Source: Bacteroidales bacterium (GTDB lineage: Bacteria; Bacteroidota; Bacteroidia; Bacteroidales; UBA932). Taken from it: DNA of 64,000 bases. Made by a program: the position numbers and the translations under genes. Location of the stretch: positions 1-64,000 of the forward strand of contig JAFRPW010000034.1 in NCBI GenBank assembly GCA_017428945.1, read 5' to 3'. The notes beneath the pieces are model-generated. The model was not told the origin of the DNA and searched no databases. It saw only the letters and a list, made by a program, of their open reading frames with translations. Below, one piece after another: positions 34,904 to 43,627 of this stretch (position 1 is the stretch's first letter; each line of letters starts with the position of its first letter).

Positions 34904-36748
34904 ATGAAACTGATTACAAAAGTACTGGTCACAGTCGCAATGCTTGCGATTGGTTGTGCAGCCCGCGCGCTCCCGAGGGCGGAGTATCCCCGGCCGCAGT
35001 TCGAGAGGGCAAGTTGGATTAATCTCAATGGAGAATGGGATTACTCGTTGGACCTTGCGTGCACGGGTTGGGACCGCGGTCTGGCTTCGGGCAATTTCTC
35101 GGACGGGAAGATTAATGTGCCTTTTGCTCCCGAATGCAAACTCTCCGGAGTCGAATACAAGGAGTTTATTCCAAGCATATGGTACAAGAGAGAGATTTCA
35201 GTCCCTGCCGAGTGGGCCGGCCGCGACATAGTGCTCAATTTCGGGGCTGTGTATTACTGTTCGGAGGTTTATATCGACGGCAAATTCATCTGCCGGCACT
35301 TTGGCGGTTCCGATTCATATAGTGTCGATATCACGGATTTCGTGACTCCCGGCAGCACAAATACTCTGGTCGTCAACGCCACAAGCAATCTTCGTTCCAG
35401 GCAGCAGACTGCAGGTAAGCAGTCGCTCCGTGCCGGAAACTTCGAGTGTATGTACACCCGTACGACCGGAATCTGGCAGACCGTGTGGATGGAGGCCGTT
35501 GCGCCTCAGGGTCTTTCCAGAGTGAAAACGACCACGGATATCGACCGCTCGACCGTGAGTTTCCAGACCTGGTTCCGCGCTCCGGCGGCAACAAAACTCA
35601 ATGTCATGGTGTATGACGGCTCCAAGCTGGTGGCCAAACAGAGCGGAGCTGCGTCGAACGGTTCGGTTTTCACTATCTCGTTAAAAAAGGCGAAACTGTG
35701 GAGCCCTTCGAGTCCTTTCCTGTACGATGTTGTTTTCGAGGTGCTTGATGCCTCGGGAAAGGTGGTAGACAAGGTGAAATCTTATTTCGGAATGAGGAAG
35801 ATACATATCGAGGGAAATCGCATTTTTCTCAACAATCAGCCTTTCTACCAGCGTCTGGTCCTCGATCAGGGCTTCTATCCCGACGGAATATGGACCGCAC
35901 CTTCCGATGAGGCTCTCCGTCACGATATAGAGATGTCGATGGAGGTGGGTTTCAACGGTGCGCGTCTGCATCAGAAGGTATTTGAGGAGCGTTTCCATTA
36001 TTGGGCTGACAAACTGGGATATATTACCTGGGGAGAGTGCCCGAGCTGGGGTCTGGATTGCAATGATCCCATTGCCGCCCGCAATTATCTAAGCGAGTGG
36101 ACCAATGTGGTGACCCGCGATTTGAATCATCCTTCTATAGTCACCTGGACTCCCTTCAACGAGGAGTTCTGGCCTGACAACATACAATATCCCAGATTCA
36201 TTGCCGATGTCTACGACATAACCAAGAACATAGATCCCACCCGCCCGATTAATACTGTCAGCGGCGGGGTCATAATAAAGACCGACATCTGGGCCGTTCA
36301 CCACTACGAGCAGGATCCCGCACGGCTCAAGGAGATTATCTGGAACGACGGCAAATTGTTCCTCTACCGCGGAGAGCGTCAGCTCCTGTACCGTGGCAAT
36401 GTCGGCTTCAACCGTCCCGAACTGGATACTCCTTCCAATTTCCCCGAATACGACGGAAGCGCTCCATACATAGTGGATGAATTTGGCGGCATACGCTGTA
36501 TGGAGGTGAATCCTCCGGAAGACGGCGCCTGGGGATACGGATCGGCTCCCCAGACAAAAGAGGAGTTCTATACCCGCCTGGAAGGTCAGGTCCGTGCTCT
36601 GATTGAGCTAAGCGACAACGTTTGGGGATATTGCTACACACAGCTTACCGACGTCCAGCAGGAGCAGAACGGCATCTTCTACTTCGACCGCGGCGTTAAG
36701 TATGATTCTTCAAGGCTGAAAGCGATTTTCGGGATGCCCGTGCCTTGA
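34904..36748 (+). CDS. GH2 glycoside hydrolase
   Basis: A 614-residue exported enzyme. The N-terminal jelly roll (LNGEWDYSLDLACTGW), an Ig-like domain and a barrel follow the GH2 order. The acid/base Glu is in NHPSIVTWTPFNEEFW and the nucleophile Glu in YIVDEFGGI. It is shorter than LacZ, like beta-galactosidase/glucuronidase members of PULs. With GH43 it could remove side groups, for example galactosyl, from an arabinan-containing polymer; this is inference. Confidence 0.87.
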   Translation: MKLITKVLVTVAMLAIGCAARALPRAEYPRPQFERASWINLNGEWDYSLDLACTGWDRGLASGNFSDGKINVPFAPECKLSGVEYKEFIPSIWYKREISVPAEWAGRDIVLNFGAVYYCSEVYIDGKFICRHFGGSDSYSVDITDFVTPGSTNTLVVNATSNLRSRQQTAGKQSLRAGNFECMYTRTTGIWQTVWMEAVAPQGLSRVKTTTDIDRSTVSFQTWFRAPAATKLNVMVYDGSKLVAKQSGAASNGSVFTISLKKAKLWSPSSPFLYDVVFEVLDASGKVVDKVKSYFGMRKIHIEGNRIFLNNQPFYQRLVLDQGFYPDGIWTAPSDEALRHDIEMSMEVGFNGARLHQKVFEERFHYWADKLGYITWGECPSWGLDCNDPIAARNYLSEWTNVVTRDLNHPSIVTWTPFNEEFWPDNIQYPRFIADVYDITKNIDPTRPINTVSGGVIIKTDIWAVHHYEQDPARLKEIIWNDGKLFLYRGERQLLYRGNVGFNRPELDTPSNFPEYDGSAPYIVDEFGGIRCMEVNPPEDGAWGYGSAPQTKEEFYTRLEGQVRALIELSDNVWGYCYTQLTDVQQEQNGIFYFDRGVKYDSSRLKAIFGMPVP

Positions 36749-36750
36749 CC

Positions 36751-36891
36751 GATAGCATTGAAACAAGACTGGAGTTGCGAGACTCGCTCAACCTCAATGG
36801 TGGAATAGACTCTCTAGTCTTCCATTACAAGATAATAGACGGACAAGCGACACTTAAAGAAAAACTGGTAATCCCGCTTGATGTTTTATAA
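36751..36891 (+). pseudogene. C-terminal gene remnant, family unknown
   Basis: An open stretch of 46 codons without a start (containing SLNLNGGIDSLVFHYKIIDG and ending VIPLDVL), in a different frame from the GH2 gene it touches. It reads like real coding sequence but no family was recognised. Confidence 0.35.
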
Positions 36892-37000
36892 CCCAGATTT
36901 AACTCTAGTTATATCTTCTTGAACGAGGAAGTTCAGTTGAATGAAACTATATAGTAAGATAGTTAAAAGAAGTTGAAATCACAACTTTATCACAACTCAT

Positions 37001-37096
37001 AATCGCCAAGCCTTTAAAGCCCGTCTGGACTCCTCCAAAGACAAGATGGAGCTCACCGACGAAACAGGAAAAGTACGTTACCTGAAGCGGGATTAA
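37001..37096 (+). pseudogene. Second C-terminal gene remnant
   Basis: A short open stretch ending in TAA (containing AFKARLDSSKDKMELTDETG). Together with the preceding remnant it shows that the 450-base gap between GH2 and the sugar kinase is decayed coding DNA. Confidence 0.3.
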
Positions 37097-37148
37097 TCAC
37101 CAGTTCTTTATAACACCACTCTGCATCGTGCTGCAATTATTTTGGAAT

Positions 37149-37164
37149 ATTAAAACGATTTAGC
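37149..37164. promoter_or_regulatory. LacI-type operator candidate 2 with -7 element
   Basis: ATTAAAACGATTTAGC, the same CGATTTAGC arm as the other sites, followed immediately by TATATTCG (37165-37172), one base off TAnnTTTG. It controls the kinase-isomerase pair by position. Confidence 0.55.
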
Positions 37165-37201
37165 TATATTCGCAGCATGATCATCAAAGTGTTATAGAAT
37201 T

Positions 37202-38197
37202 ATGCATAAAAAACCCAGAATTCTGGTGGTTGGAAGCTTCATGATGGACCTGGTGGCATTGGCCGGCAGGGCTCCGGAGCTGGGAGAGACTGTAATTGGA
37301 TCAGGCTTCAGGACCGCTCCCGGCGGGAAAGGCGCCAACCAGGCTGTACAGGCTGCACTGCTGGGGGCCGTCACCCACATGGCAGGATGCGTAGGGGACG
37401 ATTCCTTCGGCAAGGAGATGGTAGGTGCACTGAACGCCTCCGGAGTTGATACCGGACACGTGAAAACAAGCCACGATCACCCCTCCGGAGTAGGGCACAT
37501 AGAGATTCAGTCCGGACCAACCGGCGTCCAGAACAGAATAATCGTCGTTCCCGGTGCAAACTATGACCTTAAACCGGCAGACCTGGGCTGGCTCAAAGAT
37601 GAGATAAAGTCCTATGACATTGTGATCATGCAGTTGGAGCTGGAAATGGGCACAACGGAATATGTGGCCAGGCTGGCCCACGATGCCGGCGTACCTGTAA
37701 TGCTGAATCCGGCCCCCGCGGCTCCCCTATCGGACGCTCTCCTGTCCAACGTCACCTTCCTTTCTCCAAATGAGACGGAAGCCGCCTTGCTTTCCGGCGT
37801 CAAGACGGACAGCGAAGGCAGACTCTCTGAAGATGCCCTCAAGGCGGCAGCCGCAGTTCTGATGGGCAAGGGCGTCACCAACGTTATCATTACCCTTGGA
37901 GACAAAGGCGCCGCCCTTTGTATGGAAGATGGAATCAAGGTGGTCCCCAGCGTAAAGATGACCGATGTAAAAGACCCCACAGCCGCAGGAGACTCCTTCA
38001 TAGGCGCTTTCTGTGCCGGTTATGCAGCGGGCCTTTCCATAGAAGACGCAATGAAGCTTGCTGTGAACGCGGCCGCCATAACCGTCTGCGGTTTCGGCGC
38101 AATTCCTTCCCTGCCCACACTGGACAAGGTTACTGAACTCATTAAGGAAAGAGGGACCGATGAACTCTTGCTCACAAAACTTGGGAATCTGCTATGA
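37202..38197 (+). CDS. PfkB-family sugar kinase, ribokinase type
   Basis: A 331-residue kinase. PfkB signatures are APGGKGANQAVQAALLGA near the N-terminus and DPTAAGDSFIGAFCAGYAAG with the catalytic Asp. It most resembles ribokinase, which makes aldopentose-5-phosphates. It overlaps the next gene by ATGA. Because that gene encodes an arabinose-5-phosphate isomerase, the expected reaction is D-arabinose (or D-ribose) to the 5-phosphate; specificity is inferred. Confidence 0.88.
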   Translation: MHKKPRILVVGSFMMDLVALAGRAPELGETVIGSGFRTAPGGKGANQAVQAALLGAVTHMAGCVGDDSFGKEMVGALNASGVDTGHVKTSHDHPSGVGHIEIQSGPTGVQNRIIVVPGANYDLKPADLGWLKDEIKSYDIVIMQLELEMGTTEYVARLAHDAGVPVMLNPAPAAPLSDALLSNVTFLSPNETEAALLSGVKTDSEGRLSEDALKAAAAVLMGKGVTNVIITLGDKGAALCMEDGIKVVPSVKMTDVKDPTAAGDSFIGAFCAGYAAGLSIEDAMKLAVNAAAITVCGFGAIPSLPTLDKVTELIKERGTDELLLTKLGNLL

Positions 38198-38808
38198 TAC
38201 AGGAAAAGAGCATGAAGGCCCTTGACGCCTTCCTTGATTCGGCCCAAAAGAGCTTCTCCTCCTTCGTGGACAGTATAGACCCCAAGCCCTGCCGGGAGGC
38301 CGCTCAGCTCATCCTGGACTCCCAGGCCAAGGGCGGCAGGATTCACGTTACCGGTATTGGTAAGCCCGGACACGTTGCGGCCTACGCAGCTTCTCTCCTG
38401 GCATCCACAGGCAATCCCGCCGTTTTCCTTCACGGAACGGAAGCCGTACACGGCTCCTGCGGACAGCTGGTAGGAGGCGATGTTGTCATAGCCATCTCCA
38501 ATTCCGGAGAGACCATGGAGCTCAAGTCTACCGTCAATGCCATTCACGCAAACGGATGCAAGGTAATAGCCGTAACAGGCAATCCAAACAGCTGGCTGGC
38601 AACACATTCTGAGTGCACACTCCTAGCCGGGGTAAAGGAAGAAGGCGGTCCACTGAACCGCGCCCCCCGCAATTCCGTTAATGCGGAAATGCTTATACTC
38701 CAGGCCCTCAGCGTCGTCCTTCAGGTGGAAAAAGACTGGAATCCGGAAAAGTATGTACGCTGCCACCCCGGTGGCAAACTTGGTGAAATCAGAGAGAATG
38801 AAAAATAA
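38194..38808 (+). CDS. Stand-alone SIS-domain D-arabinose-5-phosphate isomerase
   Basis: A 204-residue SIS protein like the N-terminal half of KdsD/GutQ, without CBS domains. All four residues important in E. coli KdsD have matches: Lys in GIGKPGH, Glu in ISNSGETME, Glu in VKEEGGP and His in CHPGGKLGE. The enzyme interconverts D-arabinose-5-P and D-ribulose-5-P. In LPS biosynthesis it runs toward arabinose-5-P; here, coupled to a ribokinase in a PUL, it probably runs the other way, feeding the pentose phosphate pathway. Confidence 0.85.
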   Translation: MIQEKSMKALDAFLDSAQKSFSSFVDSIDPKPCREAAQLILDSQAKGGRIHVTGIGKPGHVAAYAASLLASTGNPAVFLHGTEAVHGSCGQLVGGDVVIAISNSGETMELKSTVNAIHANGCKVIAVTGNPNSWLATHSECTLLAGVKEEGGPLNRAPRNSVNAEMLILQALSVVLQVEKDWNPEKYVRCHPGGKLGEIRENEK

Positions 38809-38814
38809 ATTGGC

Positions 38815-38822
38815 TATATTTG
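38815..38822 (+). promoter_or_regulatory. -7 element for the LacI gene
   Basis: TATATTTG matches TAnnTTTG, 19 bases before the ATG. The bases before it (ATTGGCTA) weakly resemble the operator arm. Confidence 0.45.
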
Positions 38823-38841
38823 TCGTCCAATCACATCTCTG

Positions 38842-39861
38842 ATGAAAACCACTAAGACTCACGCATCCCTAAAAGACATTGCCAATTACGTAGGAGTATC
38901 CATCTCCCTTGTATCTTTCGTCCTCAACGACAAGGCCCGCCAGCACAGGGTGAGCGAGGAAATGGTCCGGAAAATCAAGGAAGCCGCGGAGAAACTGAAC
39001 TACCAGCCAAATATATTCGCAAAGAGCCTCCGTGAAGGGAAAAGCCATGTTATAGGCGTAGTACTGTCGGACATCTCAAACCCTTTCTTCTCCTCAATTG
39101 CCCGCTGCCTTGAAGACGAGGCGGAAAAATACGGCTATTCCGTCCTGTTCTCCAGCTCCGATGAAAACCGGGAAAGGTCTGAAAAGCAGATTGCCCACCT
39201 TATCAACAGGGGGGTTGACGGTCTTATCCTGGTCCCCTGCGAAAAATCCCAGAGCACGGTAAGGGCGGTCCTGGAGACGGGAAAGCCCCTGGTCCTTATC
39301 GACAGATATTTTCCCGATGTCCATACCAATTACGTATGTCTTAACAACAGGGAGATGAGCCGCCTGGCTACGTCAACTATCCTTGCATCGGGTTACAGCC
39401 ATCCCGGGACAATTGCTTACGACACAACGCTTCAGCACATGCTGGACAGAAGAAGCGGGTACAGGCAGGCCATGGAAGATGCCGGGAAGGCGGCCTTTGT
39501 AAGCGAAAGCCTTATAAGGGAGTGTGACTTGCACCAGTCCATCTCATCGGCCATAGACAAATTGCTGGCGGAGGGTGTGGACTCCCTGCTGTTCGCAACC
39601 AATAATATCGCTACGGAATCCCTTATGGTCATTAAGAATAAGGGTATCAACGTCCCTGGAGAGCTGGGTATCATAGGTTTTGACGGAGGCAGCGCCTTCG
39701 ACCTGTTCCAGGTACCTATATCTTATATACAGCAGCCCGTTGCCCTTATGGCACAAAAGACCGTGGAAATCATTATGGACGAAATCCTAGTTGGCCAGAG
39801 ACTTACCCACCAGATAGAAGTCCAGGGCACCCTTGTCATAAAAGAGTCTACAAAAAAGTAA
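38842..39861 (+). CDS. LacI-family transcription regulator
   Basis: A 339-residue regulator. HTH residues 9-29 (SLKDIANYVGVSISLVSFVL), hinge NYQPNIFAKSLREGKS, then a periplasmic-binding-protein-like sensor domain (VIGVVLSDISNPFFSSIARC, GVDGLILVP, GIIGFDGGSAFDLFQVPISY). It lies inside the PUL between the catabolic pair and the GH172 operon. Palindromes centred on CG or TTAA and ending in TTTAGC at four promoters around it are its likely operators. Effector may be D-arabinose or its phosphate. Confidence 0.92.
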   Translation: MKTTKTHASLKDIANYVGVSISLVSFVLNDKARQHRVSEEMVRKIKEAAEKLNYQPNIFAKSLREGKSHVIGVVLSDISNPFFSSIARCLEDEAEKYGYSVLFSSSDENRERSEKQIAHLINRGVDGLILVPCEKSQSTVRAVLETGKPLVLIDRYFPDVHTNYVCLNNREMSRLATSTILASGYSHPGTIAYDTTLQHMLDRRSGYRQAMEDAGKAAFVSESLIRECDLHQSISSAIDKLLAEGVDSLLFATNNIATESLMVIKNKGINVPGELGIIGFDGGSAFDLFQVPISYIQQPVALMAQKTVEIIMDEILVGQRLTHQIEVQGTLVIKESTKK

Positions 39862-39887
39862 AGTTTTTCACCGCCGCCCTTGCAAAA

Positions 39888-39903
39888 GCTAAATTAATTT
39901 AGC
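39888..39903. promoter_or_regulatory. LacI-type operator candidate 3 (perfect palindrome)
   Basis: GCTAAATTAATTTAGC is a perfect 16-bp palindrome, followed by CATCTTTG (39903-39910), one base off the -7 consensus, upstream of the GH172-DUF4185 operon. Confidence 0.65.
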
Positions 39904-39963
39904 ATCTTTGTATGTCGGGATTTCTTTTGTTGCCAATTATTTAAATAATAAACAAATGGCAAT

Positions 39964-41124
39964 ATGAAAAAAGGAATCATCTTATCTGTCGTAGCCGTTT
40001 TCCTTGCGGTTACGGGTTCTTATGCTCAGAAATTTAACGGCTTGGACATGAATCTAGGTAACCTCTCCAGGTTGTCAGATGCCAAAACCCGTTCCATTTC
40101 CCCGGAGAATTTCACCGGTGAAAAGGGCAAAGGCGGCATGGCCCAGCCTTCCCTTCCTCCAACCCGCAACGTGAATAACGCCTCCTGGGCCGCAAGGGAC
40201 CTTGGAAAAACATGGAAGGTCAATCCTTACATTACCATCAACTCCGGCGAAACCGTCACAATTGCAGAGATGGAAGGCCCCGGCGCCATCCAGCACATCT
40301 GGATGACCCCCACCGGCGTCTGGCGCTGGACCATAATCAGGATATATTGGGACGATGAACCCACCCCCTCCGTCGAATGCCCTATCGCAGACTTCTTCTG
40401 CATGGGATGGAACGAATATTCTCCCCTGGTGTCCCTCCCCATCTGCGTCAATCCCGGAAGCGCCTTCAACAGCTACTGGCAGATGCCTTTCCGCAAGAAA
40501 TGCAAGATTACCATGGAGAACGTCAACGACAAGGATTCCATGAACCTTTACTATCAGATTGATTACACCCTCACTGAGGTCCCTGACGATGCAGCCTACT
40601 TCCACGCCCAGTTCAGAAGGACTCCCTACAATGAGACATCGGATTTCACAATCATTGACGGGATCAAGGGAAAAGGCCAGTACGTGGGTGTTTACGTTGC
40701 CTTTGGCGTCCACAACAACGGTTGGTGGGGCGAAGGTGAAATCAAGTTCTTCATCGACGGAGACAAGGATTATCCCACCATCTGCGCAACCGGCACGGAG
40801 GACTATTTCTGCGGCTCCTACAACTTCGACCGCAACGGCCGATTCACTGAGTTCACCACTCCTTATTCCGGCCTCTGCCAGGTAATCCGCCCGGACGGGA
40901 CCTATCGTTCCCAGGAAAGGTTCGGCATGTACCGCTGGCACATCGTAGACCCTATCCGCTTTGAAAAGAACCTGAAGGTTACCCTGCAGGATCTTGGCTG
41001 GATGCACGACGGCCGCTACCTCCCCCAGCACTCGGACATTGCCGCAACCGTGTTCTGGTACCAGACGGAGCCCCATGCCAAGTTCCCCAAATTCCCCACC
41101 TGGCGTGAACTGGAAGTCAACTGA
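39964..41124 (+). CDS. GH172 (DUF2961) family glycoside hydrolase
   Basis: A 386-residue exported enzyme (signal MKKGIILSVVAVFLAVTGSYA). Core motifs are EGPGAIQHIWMTPTG, PIADFFCMGWNEYSPL, NNGWWGEGEIKFFIDGD and CATGTEDYFCGSYNF with the conserved Glu. The length is the usual single-domain GH172 size. GH172 members release D-arabinofuranose from mycobacterial arabinan or D-fructofuranose from difructose anhydride. It is first of four genes with 2-base or overlapping spacing, two of which are DUF4185 enzymes. Confidence 0.9.
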   Translation: MKKGIILSVVAVFLAVTGSYAQKFNGLDMNLGNLSRLSDAKTRSISPENFTGEKGKGGMAQPSLPPTRNVNNASWAARDLGKTWKVNPYITINSGETVTIAEMEGPGAIQHIWMTPTGVWRWTIIRIYWDDEPTPSVECPIADFFCMGWNEYSPLVSLPICVNPGSAFNSYWQMPFRKKCKITMENVNDKDSMNLYYQIDYTLTEVPDDAAYFHAQFRRTPYNETSDFTIIDGIKGKGQYVGVYVAFGVHNNGWWGEGEIKFFIDGDKDYPTICATGTEDYFCGSYNFDRNGRFTEFTTPYSGLCQVIRPDGTYRSQERFGMYRWHIVDPIRFEKNLKVTLQDLGWMHDGRYLPQHSDIAATVFWYQTEPHAKFPKFPTWRELEVN

Positions 41125-41126
41125 TT

Positions 41127-42188
41127 ATGAATAGGTTATTCACGGCTCTGTGCTGCATCCTCTGCAGCACGGTTGCCTTTGCCCAGTATGAAATAGACGG
41201 CGTACGCCTTCAGCCTCCGGCGCAGGACGGCATCTGGGTGCGCCCGGCTGACGGCGTCCCCGCCCAGGCCATCTGGGGCTTCGCGGACGGAATACGGGTT
41301 GGCATAAACCCTCCCGGCCGTCCCCGCGGCCTGCTTGACATCTTCTGCCCGTACCTTGGGGACGGAGAGAGAAGTATTATCAACTACATCGCCATGGAAC
41401 CCATAGTTGCGGGAACACGCAACAGGGGTCTGTCGGAGCTGGAAAAAAGCTCCATCGACGGAGGGCAGGGCAAAGTATTCATAAGCAGCGACGTCCCCCA
41501 GAGGCCGTCGCAGTGGGACAAACTCCATCCGGCCCGCGGAACCGTTACCGTGGAGGACGGAAAACAAACCCTCACCGTCTGGATTTACTGCGAGCGTTTT
41601 GACAACGGTGCCGATGTCTACGTCCGCCTGCGCTTCATAGAGGACAACCCCTATCAGTTTGAACTCCAGGCCTTTGCCGGCACAGAATCGGCCCCTCTTG
41701 AATCTTTCATCCTAACCGCCACCATGGGCAACAAGATGAGGCTCAGGAAACTGTACACCGCCAATGAGGTCAAGCTCTCCACAGAAATCTGGCCGGACTA
41801 CAAGGACAAATGGTTCTCCCCCTATGACCGCACTCCTCTGCAGGGTATGATAAGGGACCGCAAAGGCGGCGCCTGGGCCTTTTCAGAGCCCTCCGAAACA
41901 CAGCAGGACTACATAAACGCCCAGTATGAGGATGGCACCTCCAACGGCTGGAAGTACAAAGGAAAAACCGCAACCCAGTACTGGTACGCTCCTGTTCCCC
42001 ACCCTGAGCTTCAGACTGTGGTTAACGGCCGTTACACCTACTGGGCCATATTCAAGAAGCTTCCCGGAGGCATCGCCTTTGAGAATTTCGAACTTGTGGA
42101 GCCCTTCCGCCAGGGCACCATCTACTACTTTGGAGTATCTCCTGAAAAGCCCGGCAAGCTCATTAAACAGATAAACAAGATCAAATGA
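41127..42188 (+). CDS. Exported protein of unknown family in the GH172/DUF4185 operon
   Basis: A 353-residue protein with a signal peptide (MNRLFTALCCILCSTVAFAQ). It is rich in beta strands and aromatic residues (DGIWVRPADGVPAQAIWGF, GKTATQYWYAPVPHPELQ). No family was recognised. It starts 2 bases after the GH172 gene and overlaps the first DUF4185 gene by ATGA. A debranching or glycan-processing role is possible. Confidence 0.65.
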   Translation: MNRLFTALCCILCSTVAFAQYEIDGVRLQPPAQDGIWVRPADGVPAQAIWGFADGIRVGINPPGRPRGLLDIFCPYLGDGERSIINYIAMEPIVAGTRNRGLSELEKSSIDGGQGKVFISSDVPQRPSQWDKLHPARGTVTVEDGKQTLTVWIYCERFDNGADVYVRLRFIEDNPYQFELQAFAGTESAPLESFILTATMGNKMRLRKLYTANEVKLSTEIWPDYKDKWFSPYDRTPLQGMIRDRKGGAWAFSEPSETQQDYINAQYEDGTSNGWKYKGKTATQYWYAPVPHPELQTVVNGRYTYWAIFKKLPGGIAFENFELVEPFRQGTIYYFGVSPEKPGKLIKQINKIK

Positions 42189-43627
42189 CAACCAAAAGAC
42201 TACTGGCATACGCGCTGCTCCCCACGCTGTTGTTCGCCTCCTGTAACCCTGAGCCGGAAGACCCCGTGGTTCCTCCGGAGGAACTTGCCCTGGAGCTTGT
42301 CTTCCAGACCGTCACTCCCCAGGACGGCCGTGTGGAAGTGCCCATGACCATTTATGGCCTTGAGCAGCTGAACTATATGTCCATAGACAAGATTTCCGAA
42401 TCCGGCGCGCAGAACATCAAGTACTACAAGAAGGTTCTACGCAAGGAATACGTATACAACTATATTATGCTTCCCACGGACCCGGAAGAGTTCTATCTGG
42501 AATTCACTCTGGTTGGCATGGACGGTAAGGAATCCAACAGAGTCAGGGCCACGGTGGACAATCACAAAGAGGAAGAAGGCCCCAAGTACTCTATCCTCAA
42601 GATATCCAACCTGCGCGTAATGTCCAGGGTCACCGGCAAGGAGGACAACGGACACGACGGTCTCCCCGCCGTCCGGTACACCCTTTACAACAACACGGAC
42701 AGCAAGTACAACGTGGGCGGAACCGACCTTGGCATCTGCTGGGAAATCTCCACCGGCTACTACGGCCTCTTCTTCGGCGACACATTCGGGGCCGATTTCA
42801 AACCCAACTTCAGCGCCCCCGGTCCCAACGGAGGCTCCTGGAGGAGCAACGTCCTCCTCTACTCCGACGATACGGACCTGGAAGACGGCATGAAGGTGAC
42901 CGGCGCCGCCCTTGACCAGTGGGGAAACGCCCGCCAGATATGCTACAGCGCCCACATCACCAACGGCCAGGGAGACTACACGTCCATCCCTACTGCGGCC
43001 GTCCATGCCGCCGGCAAGGAGTATGTCCACTATTTCAACATACGCACCTGGGACGGCTGGGTTACCAATTTCTCCGGAATGTACCGTTCCCTTGACGGCG
43101 GCGCCACTTGGGAACAGGTAAGCGGAATAAGGTGGGGGTCGGACAGCTTCTTCGGCCAGGCAGGCTTCTGCAACATAGGCGACGGATTCGTCTATATGGT
43201 AGGCACCCAGACCGGCCGGTCCTCCAGGCCCAAACTTGCAAGGGTAAGGGAAACGGACATCGAGAACCAGGGCAAATATGAATTCTGGAACGGTTCGGAC
43301 TGGATTAAAGGGGACGAAAATGCCGCCACCACCCTTATTGACGACATTGCCGGAGAACTGTCCATAGAATACCTCCCGGAATTCCAGAAATGGGTAATCC
43401 TCTATTTCAACGGGGACCGGTATGAAATAACCATGAGGTATGCGGACAAGATAACCGGCCCCTGGAGCAACCCTGTCACCGTTGCTTCCGGCCGGGATTA
43501 TCCCCAGCTCTACGGCTCGTTCATTCATCCCCTCTCCAAGCAGGAGGGCGGCAAGCTTTACTTCATTATGTCAATGTGGCTTCCCTACAACACTTATCTC
43601 ATGTCCATTGACGTAACAGGTATCTGA
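42185..43627 (+). CDS. DUF4185 (GH183-type) surface lipoprotein, copy 1
   Basis: A 480-residue lipoprotein (Cys in LLFASCNPEPEDP; the acidic residues after Cys resemble a surface-export signal). An N-terminal Ig-like part is followed by the DUF4185 propeller: YNVGGTDLGICWE, YYGLFFGDTFGADF, GGSWRSNVLLYS, VHAAGKEYVHYFNI and ELSIEYLPEFQKWVILYF. DUF4185 includes endo-D-arabinanases (GH183). It shares SRVTGKEDNGHDGLP and other blocks with the following gene, showing tandem duplication, and overlaps it by one base. Confidence 0.82.
   Translation: MTTKRLLAYALLPTLLFASCNPEPEDPVVPPEELALELVFQTVTPQDGRVEVPMTIYGLEQLNYMSIDKISESGAQNIKYYKKVLRKEYVYNYIMLPTDPEEFYLEFTLVGMDGKESNRVRATVDNHKEEEGPKYSILKISNLRVMSRVTGKEDNGHDGLPAVRYTLYNNTDSKYNVGGTDLGICWEISTGYYGLFFGDTFGADFKPNFSAPGPNGGSWRSNVLLYSDDTDLEDGMKVTGAALDQWGNARQICYSAHITNGQGDYTSIPTAAVHAAGKEYVHYFNIRTWDGWVTNFSGMYRSLDGGATWEQVSGIRWGSDSFFGQAGFCNIGDGFVYMVGTQTGRSSRPKLARVRETDIENQGKYEFWNGSDWIKGDENAATTLIDDIAGELSIEYLPEFQKWVILYFNGDRYEITMRYADKITGPWSNPVTVASGRDYPQLYGSFIHPLSKQEGGKLYFIMSMWLPYNTYLMSIDVTGI

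Noticed and set aside
36733-36752. GATGCCCGTGCCTTGACCG at the GH2 end as a repeat copy
   Set aside because: The arms do not pair beyond a few bases, and the sequence is the normal C-terminus of the GH2 protein plus its stop.
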